A stretch of 14,965 nucleotides of DNA. Source: JBHHYS01 sp046757645. GTDB lineage: Bacteria; Acidobacteriota; Terriglobia; Acidiferrales; 2-02-FULL-67-57. The position numbers were made by a program, and so were the translations under genes. The stretch spans positions 1 to 14,965 of the forward strand of contig JBHHYS010000055.1 of assembly GCA_046757645.1 (NCBI GenBank). Direction: 5' to 3'. The notes beneath the pieces were generated by a model. That model had not been told where the DNA came from. It saw only the letters and a list, made by a program, of their open reading frames with translations, and searched no databases. The number at the start of each line of letters is the position of its first letter. Positions within the stretch are counted from its first letter, which is position 1. Positions 1 through 6,597 of this stretch are shown here, piece after piece.

Positions 1-163
1 CCTCCCCCTTCAGGGTGGCCCTGCCCACCGCATTACAGGTGGCCAGCCCGTGCTCCGTGCCCCCGTTTTGCACGCTGATTACCCCAGGATGGGAACTGGA
101 AAAGTCGCTGACGACGGTGACGTCCCCCTCTTGGCCGGTGTTCCAGATGCCGATGACGGTCAG
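1..163 (-). pseudogene. Headless 163-nt duplicate of an internal segment of the 911-aa gene
   Basis: Positions 1-163 match 1900-2062 base for base except one substitution (G at 113, C at 2012), which is synonymous (Val codon GTC versus GTG, minus strand). It encodes residues 565 to about 618 of the 911-aa protein, the start of its first Ig-like module. Similarity stops sharply at 163/164. Reading upstream on the minus strand, the open frame is closed by a TAG six codons before the match, with no start codon between, so this copy cannot begin a protein here. It lies 26 nt after the stop of the 268-aa gene and runs off the window. It may be the remnant of a real tandem duplication or a misjoin at a contig edge. 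Confidence 0.8.
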
Positions 164-189
164 GGGTTTAGAAGTCTGCTAACGTGACC

Positions 190-996
190 CTATGGAATAG
201 CTTTTTCAGACGCGGTCTCCAATTCAATTCCCTTCGGTGTAATGCGGTACACCTCTGTTCTCTCCTGCCAGGGGCGGACCATGTCATTCACGGAATACAG
301 CACGATTGTCCCTTGTTCTAGCTTCAGTTCTCCTCTCGGCACGTCCCTGCGGGACCAAATGGATTTTAGCTGTTTCCCATCAAAAACATAGGCAATAGCT
401 GTGAGGCGCGTGTGGGCATCGCCCCAGCGGGTGCCATAAGCTAGGAACGCAACACGATGAACTCCCGGAATGTTCAGGGCTAGCAAGCGAATGTATCGGT
501 CTGGCAGAGGGTCTTCCACGCTTGCGAGCAATACATAGCCGCCGATCTGAGGCCCGAAAACGCCGATGAAGCTTCTGCCATCGATTACTGAATAACAGAA
601 AGGCATGGTGTAAGCAACAACATAGACTGGGTGGTCTTTTTCGCCCCAGGACAAAACAGTGATACTTTCAGGCTGTGGGTAGCCGCACCAGGCCACAACA
701 CGCCCTAGTTTTTCTTCCAGTTGTTCCTTGGAAGCTCGGGTGGGTTGATTTAGTAAGCTCAAGATCCCCTCATTGATGGGCGTCTCTATTTGAGCGAGCC
801 GAGAGCGTATTTTTTGCCGCGAAAATGCCTTGTGTGCCTTTTTCGCTTCAATCAGGTCTCGGTGGAGTTGCTGAAGCAACAGGCTTGCGCTATCTAGCTC
901 TGCCTGCGCAGCCAAGGAGGGCGTGAAGGCAAAGAGCAAGGCTGCAGCCACAAGCAGTTTCCCAAGGATTAACTTTCGGTGTTTTCTTTCAAGCAC
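190..996 (-). CDS. Exported protein of unknown function, 268 aa
   Basis: I do not recognise this family. The start is GTG at 996, and it is favoured because it places a basic N terminus (MLERKHRKLILGK) before a hydrophobic stretch (LLVAAALLFAFTPSLAAQA), a typical Sec signal peptide with probable cleavage after Ala-Gln-Ala or nearby. A purine-rich stretch (AGAGGG) lies 12-13 nt upstream. Residues about 35-75 look helical and charged; the rest alternates in a beta-rich pattern with Cys and Trp (WCGYPQ, MPFCYS). It begins 22 nt after the stop of the 911-aa gene on the same strand, so co-transcription is likely. Its base composition is near 50% G+C, clearly lower than the housekeeping genes to the right, which may indicate a laterally acquired or fast-evolving gene. 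An envelope or periplasmic location is inferred from the signal peptide only. Confidence 0.75.
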   Translation of the reverse strand: MLERKHRKLILGKLLVAAALLFAFTPSLAAQAELDSASLLLQQLHRDLIEAKKAHKAFSRQKIRSRLAQIETPINEGILSLLNQPTRASKEQLEEKLGRVVAWCGYPQPESITVLSWGEKDHPVYVVAYTMPFCYSVIDGRSFIGVFGPQIGGYVLLASVEDPLPDRYIRLLALNIPGVHRVAFLAYGTRWGDAHTRLTAIAYVFDGKQLKSIWSRRDVPRGELKLEQGTIVLYSVNDMVRPWQERTEVYRITPKGIELETASEKAIP

Positions 997-1018
997 GGTT
1001 TTGAGTGCCCTCTATCTC

Positions 1019-3754
1019 TCACTGACATACTAGCTGCACAGCGGCCGGCACGGTCAGAGACCGGCTCCGAAGAAAAAGGAAATTGGGTTGCCCGTCCGCC
1101 TTAAACCCTACAGCTTGAATGTGCACAATTTGTCTTCGTGATTGAAAAGGGTCTTGAAAGTTGGGTGCCCCTGTACCGGGAGGGAAATCCGTCTGCCCGG
1201 AGGCAATTGCATCCTGAACGATCTGCCACTCCGCTGGCGTGGGGCTCCAAAAGGCCAAAGACCCGCAAGTATTGTCCTGAGTGGCACCCGTGAAGACCCC
1301 CACTGCGATATTGAGTTCTGGCTGTATCCCGGTTGCTGTGCCTGTAAACGCAAATTGCCCTGACCGTATCGTGTTTTGGTAAGTGGTATCCGAGTCAAAG
1401 AACTGAGTGTCCCTGATTCTATTTCGTGCCACGATTGCCACCGCCGTCATAGCACTGTTGTTTCCGGTTCCTCCAGCTTCGGCCTCGATCATTTGGATGA
1501 TTTTTTGCGGGGGGATCCGGACGGTGGTGGTGTTGGTGCTTGGCACCCCATCGGCCGAGGCGCGCGTACTGAACACCCCGGAGCACCCCGCCGGCGAGGC
1601 GCTCACGTTATGCGCGATATTGCCTTGCCCGGTTTTGCCCGGGATGCTCAGGCTGGCCTGGCAGGAGCTGTCGGGGTTGCCCGGGGGGTTGAGCAAGTTA
1701 GTGGTGAACGAAGTCTTGACGGTGACCGTACTGGGATTAACACTGACCGTGATCTGCTTCGTGTCGCCGGTGGACATGTTGAACTCACTCGGCGATTGGC
1801 TCACCGTGATCACCTTGCCGGGGCTGAAGGCCTCAAAGAGGAGCTTCACGCAGATGGTGTCTAAGATGGGGTCGACCTCGCCCCCTTGGGGCAGCACGGC
1901 CTCCCCCTTCAGGGTGGCCCTGCCCACCGCATTACAGGTGGCCAGCCCGTGCTCCGTGCCCCCGTTTTGCACGCTGATTACCCCAGGATGGGAACTGGAA
2001 AAGTCGCTGACCACGGTGACGTCCCCCTCTTGGCCGGTGTTCCAGATGCCGATGACGGTCAGTTGCCGGGTCTCCCCCACCGTCCCCACTGTCGCATCGG
2101 GTACGAAGATGGTTTCAATAATCCCGAAGCAGATGCTGGTGCCAGGAAACGGACAGGTGCCCAGCACCGGGTTGTAGACCGCTACATCGGTCACCAAAGG
2201 CGCCCGAGCCGCCGCGTCCCCCGCCTCCAGCAGGAACCCCCCCGCGGTGGCTTCTGGAGGCCACTGGTTGCCCTCCGCATCCGGCTGCCCCTGCGCCTGA
2301 ATCGCCTTGAGGTTGAACGTATGAATGGCGCCCGGGGCCAAGCGCACCGGAGGCACTCCGAACGCCCCGCGGCCCTGCTTGAAGGAGAGAGTCAGTTGCA
2401 CCTTGACGGCTTCGCTCTCCACGTTTTGCACCGTCACCAGGGTATTGTAGTTCCCATCGGTCCGCCAGTGCACCCCGCCCACCAGCCCCAGCCCCCCTCG
2501 GTTGATGCTGGCGGCTTGCACAAAGTTGCCCGTTTGGTCGAGGCTGGCCACGCTGAGCAGGACGGTGTTGAGATAGCCCCGGTAGCCGACGCTCAGACTG
2601 CCCGACGAGACGCCCGGCGGAATCAGCCCCTGGGCCACAAAGCGGCTGATGTCCACCAGCAAGGTCTCTTGGGCAAACAGAGTATTGATGGGCAAGGGCA
2701 CTTCAACCGGTGTCCCTCCTTCCATGTAGGTAAAGCGGGTGTCGAGGGCAATCTTTCCGTCCGTGGGGTTGCGCAGCAAGACCCAGGGGGTGAAACCGGT
2801 CCCGGGAGCGAAACCTAGCTCCGCCGCCGGGCTGCCGAGCATCACATGGGGAGCGTGCAACCTGAGTGCCTGCGCCTGGGCGAAGGCCGGATGCGTTTCG
2901 CGGTGGAAGAGGTCATGGCCGACGAAGGCTAGCTGATGGGAAAAGCCCCGCCTCTCGTCGAAGAGCAGCACCGCCGCCTGTAAGGCATACTGGCTGCCCC
3001 TATAGCGCAAGCGCACCCCGCCGTGCGTAGCGTTTTGCAAACCTTGGTTTCGCAACGCACCCCGAAGGTCGATTTCGGCACCGGTGTGAGCCCGAAGGAC
3101 AAGCGAATCCACCTGATAGTCTATGCCATCCACGAACAGCGTCGGAGCCACGGAAATGTCCTTGCCACTGGTGTTGAACAAGACGACCCGGCCCTGGGTT
3201 TCTTCATCCAAGAACCACCACGCGCTTTCCAGCACCCTCGAGGCACTGCCGGCGTAGCCCCCCAGGAAAGTAAATTGGAAAGTAAGGCTCTTCTCCGGCT
3301 GCGTCAGGCTGAGGGTAGCCGTCACGCTGCTGGCGGCACGACTGCGATACCGGAGTGCCGCCCCGCCCTGAGTAGGGCGAGCGGTGCCGACGAAGCCCGC
3401 ATCGGCCAGGGCAGCGCGTAGCGGGAGGGAAACAGTCGCCTGCGGCGACAACCTCACGCTTTGAAGCGGAATCTCAACCCCGTCAATCGAATATAAGACA
3501 GGTGCTACGGTGACGGCTTTCCGAACATGATAATTGCGGATGCGGAGCGTGGCCTGGAAGCCGTCCTCAACCGTCCAGAACGGGGCATAGACCACGTGCT
3601 CTCTTCCCCCTCTGCTCTGGACCTGCGGCGTCACGAGAGACGGGCTAAGCACAGCCACCAAGCCGCCCACCAAAAAGAAAGAACCCCCTGCGGCAAACCA
3701 ACGTGGGCTGATTCGCATCTTTGCCCCCCGAAGCGGGAAACGAAATTGCCGCAC
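1019..3754 (-). CDS. Large exported modular protein with C-terminal SleB/CwlJ-like hydrolase region
   Basis: The 911-aa product has an N-terminal hydrophobic segment (residues 20-40) acting as signal peptide or membrane anchor. Residues about 53-530 contain roughly four copies of a 110-120-aa beta-rich module; a hydrophobic-alternating strand, a Pro/Gly turn and an aromatic 'RYRS/RYRG/GYRG' strand recur. Residues about 545-645 and 650-750 look like two bacterial Ig-like modules. Residues 751-911 resemble the SleB/CwlJ cell-wall hydrolase family: an EAGG motif at 759-762 takes the place of the family's EARGE, followed by VAIVARNRIRD and a GQF. Glu759 would be the catalytic acid. The hydrolase call rests on motif memory, not alignment. 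GTG at 3754 follows AGGAG at 10-nt spacing; an ATG at 3718 with a G-rich upstream run is a good alternative and gives a cleaner signal peptide. A surface protein acting on or bound to peptidoglycan is the inference. Confidence 0.8.
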   Translation of the reverse strand: MRQFRFPLRGAKMRISPRWFAAGGSFFLVGGLVAVLSPSLVTPQVQSRGGREHVVYAPFWTVEDGFQATLRIRNYHVRKAVTVAPVLYSIDGVEIPLQSVRLSPQATVSLPLRAALADAGFVGTARPTQGGAALRYRSRAASSVTATLSLTQPEKSLTFQFTFLGGYAGSASRVLESAWWFLDEETQGRVVLFNTSGKDISVAPTLFVDGIDYQVDSLVLRAHTGAEIDLRGALRNQGLQNATHGGVRLRYRGSQYALQAAVLLFDERRGFSHQLAFVGHDLFHRETHPAFAQAQALRLHAPHVMLGSPAAELGFAPGTGFTPWVLLRNPTDGKIALDTRFTYMEGGTPVEVPLPINTLFAQETLLVDISRFVAQGLIPPGVSSGSLSVGYRGYLNTVLLSVASLDQTGNFVQAASINRGGLGLVGGVHWRTDGNYNTLVTVQNVESEAVKVQLTLSFKQGRGAFGVPPVRLAPGAIHTFNLKAIQAQGQPDAEGNQWPPEATAGGFLLEAGDAAARAPLVTDVAVYNPVLGTCPFPGTSICFGIIETIFVPDATVGTVGETRQLTVIGIWNTGQEGDVTVVSDFSSSHPGVISVQNGGTEHGLATCNAVGRATLKGEAVLPQGGEVDPILDTICVKLLFEAFSPGKVITVSQSPSEFNMSTGDTKQITVSVNPSTVTVKTSFTTNLLNPPGNPDSSCQASLSIPGKTGQGNIAHNVSASPAGCSGVFSTRASADGVPSTNTTTVRIPPQKIIQMIEAEAGGTGNNSAMTAVAIVARNRIRDTQFFDSDTTYQNTIRSGQFAFTGTATGIQPELNIAVGVFTGATQDNTCGSLAFWSPTPAEWQIVQDAIASGQTDFPPGTGAPNFQDPFQSRRQIVHIQAVGFKADGQPNFLFLRSRSLTVPAAVQLVCQ

Positions 3755-3875
3755 TTCTAGCTCACTCCTGGGGCCGGTGCCAATAGGAAAAAGGTCCTAT
3801 GCGATAGCTCCTGCCCCTTGGTCAGCCTTCCGCGGCCGCCTGGAGATGTCAATTGACCATCGGCGGGGGGGCCGC

Positions 3876-3904
3876 TTGACTATTGCCCCCCGGATGGTTA
3901 GCAT
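3876..3904 (+). promoter_or_regulatory. Candidate sigma-70-type promoter of the receiver-domain gene
   Basis: A TTGACT box (3876-3881) is separated by 17 nt from TAGCAT (3899-3904). These match the consensus boxes at 5 of 6 and 4 of 6 positions. Transcription would start about 35 nt before the GTG at 3947. It lies in the 192-nt divergent gap between the 911-aa gene and the receiver gene. No equally good promoter was found for the minus-strand gene, although a TTGACA occurs at 3852-3847. Confidence 0.4.
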
Positions 3905-3946
3905 CAACAGGAACGGTTGTTGCGAGGGCGCACCCAAGGGGGTTCC

Positions 3947-5362
3947 GTGCCCGGCAAGGTTCTGGTCGCCGACGATAGCCTCAGGATTCAGAAAGAGCTC
4001 ACCCAACTTCTCCAAGAAGCCGGGATCGAAGTAGTCACGGTCAGCAACGGCGAGCACGCCGTGCGCAAGCTGCTCAGCGTGCAGCCCAACCTCGTGCTGG
4101 CCGACCTGTTTATGCCGGTGCGCTCGGGCTACGAAGTCTGCGAATACATCAAGAACAACCCCGAACTCGCCCACATCGGCGTCCTCTTGCTGGCCAGCCG
4201 GTTGGAACCCTTCGACGAAAAAGAAGCCCAGCGGGTGCGCGCCGACGGCAAACTGGAAAAGCCCTTGGCCGACCCCGCCGCCACCCTCTCCACCATCAAG
4301 GAACACTTGGAAAAGGCCGTGGCGCAAGCGGCCAGATCCTCCCGCGAGGAGTTGGCCGTCGCCCCGCCCAGCCGGCCGGAGAGCGCTCCCGAGCCGGAGC
4401 CAGAACCCGAACCGTTCTCCTTCCGGCCGCCCCCGGTCACCTTCGAAGAGCAGGCGGCCCCCATGGGCTTTACCGACATTATCGAGGAAGAAACTCGCTC
4501 GGACGTGGACCTCAGCCAAGACACCCTCCTCACTCACGTGAAGGATTTGGAGCAGCAGTTGCAGGAGCCATCGTTGGCTCCGGCCGATACCCCGGGGAAA
4601 GAAGAGGAGGCTGTCCCAGGCGCGGAAATCCTGCCGGCTGATGAGCCCTCCCCGGCAACTCCGGTCGGCTTCGAGGCGCCGCCGCCGGCAGCGCCCGCTG
4701 AAGAGGAGGAAGTGGTCCCGGGCGCGGAAATCCTCCCGGCTGAAGAGCCGGCACCCGCAGCCCCCGCGGGCTTCGAGCCCTGGCCGCCTCTTTCCCCACC
4801 GGCTGAAGAAACGCCCCGCGTGGAAACGCCTGAGGTGCTCCCCGCCTGGGAAATGACCGGGCCCGAGCCCGGCGCCCCGGAAATCCCGGCCGGCGCGGGG
4901 TGGGAGAGCCAATGGTCAGCGGGTGAACAGGAAACCATACCGCCCCCGGAAGCGCCGCCCGCCGAAGAAGCTCCCCTCGAAACCCAAGAAGCGCCACCGG
5001 CACCCACTCCCGCCGAAGAAGAAGTGGCTCCAGCGGTTCCCGAGGAGGAAGCGGCCCCGGCGCCGCCCTACACCCTGGAAGAACTCGCCCCCCCGTTCGC
5101 CGCTATCCCCCCGCTACCGGTGGCCGAGGAGATCGAAGAAGCGCCCGCCACTGAGGTGACGGAAACGGTCCCTGCCCCCGTCCCTGCGCCGGAGGGGGCC
5201 CCAGAGGAACCCGTGGCGGCGCCGGCTATCAACCCGGCGGTGGTGGACGAGGTGGTCAAGCGGGTACTCGAACGTCTCTCGCCCCAAGTGATGGAGTCTT
5301 TCGCCCGGGAAATCGTTCGCCCCCTGGCCGAAAACCTCCTCAAAGAAAACCCCAAGGACTAA
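3947..5362 (+). CDS. Response-regulator receiver domain with long Pro/Glu-rich tail and conserved C-terminal helix
   Basis: With the GTG at 3947 as start (AAGGGGG just upstream, protein begins MPGKVLVADDS, standard for CheY-like folds) the product is 471 aa. An in-frame TTG at 3917 would add ten residues and has no better site. The receiver shows acidic residues D9/D10, phospho-acceptor D53 (LVLADLFMP), S84 and K105 (KLEKP), so it should be phosphorylatable. There is no DNA-binding or enzymatic output domain. Residues about 130-425 are Pro/Glu/Ala-rich and probably disordered, with a 34-residue tandem repeat. The last 45 residues form an amphipathic helical segment (VVDEVVKRVLERLSPQ, then FAREIVRPLAENLL) resembling C-terminal motifs seen on other receiver proteins of Acidobacteria and deltaproteobacteria; this is from memory. 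The role is probably as a phosphorylation-dependent docking protein; its partner kinase is not in the window. It converges with the DUF3179 gene. Confidence 0.85.
   Translation: MPGKVLVADDSLRIQKELTQLLQEAGIEVVTVSNGEHAVRKLLSVQPNLVLADLFMPVRSGYEVCEYIKNNPELAHIGVLLLASRLEPFDEKEAQRVRADGKLEKPLADPAATLSTIKEHLEKAVAQAARSSREELAVAPPSRPESAPEPEPEPEPFSFRPPPVTFEEQAAPMGFTDIIEEETRSDVDLSQDTLLTHVKDLEQQLQEPSLAPADTPGKEEEAVPGAEILPADEPSPATPVGFEAPPPAAPAEEEEVVPGAEILPAEEPAPAAPAGFEPWPPLSPPAEETPRVETPEVLPAWEMTGPEPGAPEIPAGAGWESQWSAGEQETIPPPEAPPAEEAPLETQEAPPAPTPAEEEVAPAVPEEEAAPAPPYTLEELAPPFAAIPPLPVAEEIEEAPATEVTETVPAPVPAPEGAPEEPVAAPAINPAVVDEVVKRVLERLSPQVMESFAREIVRPLAENLLKENPKD
4613..4816 (+). repeat. Two tandem 102-nt (34-codon) repeats inside the receiver protein's linker
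   Basis: Units start at 4613 and 4715, exactly 102 nt apart. Each begins with the codons for VPGAEILPA followed by D/E-E-P, Pro/Ala-rich residues and GFE. The core is strongly similar at DNA level (for example GGCGCGGAAATCCT in both). In-frame expansion of the linker is the simplest explanation. Confidence 0.8.
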
Positions 5363-5454
5363 TCCCCCGCCGGTTCCGCGGGCAGGTTGCCCTCCGCAAA
5401 AGAAAACTTAAAGAGCAACCGCCGGGAAGAGCCTGCCTTGCTTGGGGGTTGGTC

Positions 5455-6441
5455 TTACCGGTCAGAAGGCTGCGCCCGATAGACTCTCGAACCGGGATTG
5501 AAGGCCTTCCATCCCGCCTGATAGGCCAGCACGCTGGGGACAAGGTTGCCCCGCTCATCCTCGACCCAGGCGGTGAGACCCTCTTTGTGGTAGTAGAGGG
5601 TGAGCGGCTTCCCGCCCAGCTTGAGCTTCAGCGGTGTTCGGGTTCGATCCAGCTCGCGCAGGGGGAAGAAGATGGCTTCGCCTCCAACCACCACCCCCAA
5701 TCCCAGCGCGGAAGTGTCGTGGATGGAGGAACGCTTCCGGGGCGATGAGCTGCCGGGTGGGCGATTGCGGTACAGGTAGGGGCGGCCGGGCTGGCGGGCC
5801 ACCACCATCACCCGGGTATCGGGGTGGCGCTCCCGCCAGAACTTCCAAGTGGTCTGTAAGGAGGGCAGCACGCGCAGCGGCGTTCCTTTCATTGGGCCAC
5901 TCACGGCCTGGCCATGCAACTGCGACCAGAGGCTGTTCGTCTCCCGATCCACAAACAGCAAGTTGTTCCGCAGCAAACCCTCAGCAAAGTCGAAGGTGAA
6001 CTCTCGCTTGCCGCTGCGCCGGGCGTAGACTACGCCCGATCCGGTGAGCGGTCACCAGGTGGGAGCCAGTGGGGTGTCGCCCACGCGGTCGTCCACCACT
6101 TCGTACATCGCCAAGTACCGGATGGGGTAGGCCATCGCCCTTCCACCCACCACCACACCCAGGACAAGCTCGTCGTCTTTCAACCGGGCTTCGGCAGCGG
6201 GCACCGACGGCAGGTCCACGGGAACCGGGTGAACCGCCACCTCCACCTCGCGCCGCGGCCCGCCGGGGCGCACCTGCACCACCCCCTTCACCGTCCGGGG
6301 CTTGGAGGCCGCCTTGGATCCTTCCCCCGCCGCCCGGGGCGCCCCTTTGCCGCTGGTGGTGACCACTCCCAGGTAAAGAGCGGCCAGCGTAGTAGTCAGA
6401 GCCAGATGGGCAACGGAGCGAAAATTAACCGGGTTTCGCAT
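5455..6441 (-). CDS. DUF3179 protein with in-frame TGA, candidate selenoprotein, 328 residues
   Basis: ATG at 6441 has a strong ribosome site (GGAGG, 8-nt spacing). The N terminus carries a hydrophobic export or anchor segment (residues 12-29). The product matches DUF3179: AYPIRYL, EVVDDRVGDTP, then LLFVDRETNSLWSQ, GQAVSGPMKGT and TTWKFWRERHPDT. The frame holds a single TGA at 6054-6052 (codon 130) in the context PTW-TGA-PLTGSGVVY. The family has a conserved Cys at this place (TYCPL), so selenocysteine replacing Cys is the natural reading. The frame continues without change for 198 more codons to a TAA at 5457-5455; no shift is needed. A SECIS-like hairpin follows the TGA. If read as a stop, the product would be 129 aa and lack most of the domain. 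Alternatives are a recent nonsense mutation from TGC/TGT or a base-call error. No sel genes are in the window. The molecular function of DUF3179 is not known to me. Confidence 0.8.
6011..6051 (-). promoter_or_regulatory. SECIS-like stem-loop immediately downstream of the in-frame TGA
   Basis: Reading the minus strand, the 41 nt directly after the TGA fold back on themselves. The outer stem is CCGCT (6051-6047) with AGCGG (6015-6011). An internal loop of 8 and 4 nt follows. The upper stem is a perfect 8-bp CGGGCGTA (6038-6031) with TACGCCCG (6027-6020), extendable by one G-U pair. The apical loop is GTC (6030-6028). The loop begins 22 nt after the TGA and its first base is G. Known bacterial SECIS rules ask for a 3-14-nt loop, a G in its first two positions and a spacing of about 16-37 nt, and all are met. 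The fold was read by eye, not computed. Confidence 0.65.
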
Positions 6442-6527
6442 GCCTTGGTCCTCCGGGACTGCCTGTTCGATTCACGATGGTAACAGAAGGATGCAGAGAA
6501 TCGGGATACCCAATCGTCATCCTCGCT

Positions 6528-6556
6528 TTCGGTTTTTCCCGCGGTTGCCGTATACT
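6528..6556 (+). promoter_or_regulatory. Candidate valS promoter (good -10, poor -35)
   Basis: TATACT at 6551-6556 matches five of six consensus positions. The hexamer 17 nt upstream (TTCGGT, 6528-6533) is weak. Transcription would begin near 6563, which leaves about 35 nt of leader before the ATG at 6598 and argues against the in-frame TTG at 6565 as valS start. Confidence 0.4.
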
Positions 6557-6597
6557 GATTTTGTTTGGCGCTTATCCCCGCGCCGCCTGAGCGATTG

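Noticed and set aside
3848..3857. Perfect 10-bp palindrome GTCAATTGAC in the divergent promoter region
   Set aside because: It could be an operator, but a 10-bp palindrome is expected by chance about once per kilobase and nothing else supports it.
5363..5454. Bidirectional terminator between the converging receiver and DUF3179 genes
   Set aside because: Only a weak GGGCA/TGCCC hairpin near 5378-5392 is seen and no T-run follows it on either strand.
5455..6441. Treating the DUF3179 locus as two separate genes or a frameshifted pseudogene
   Set aside because: The parts are in the same frame (start-to-start distance divisible by three) and the sequence between the TGA and the first downstream ATG encodes conserved DUF3179 residues; only one codon is at issue.
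6565..6597. Upstream TTG start for valS
   Set aside because: It would lie at the predicted transcription start, adds 11 residues absent from the family, and has no ribosome site.
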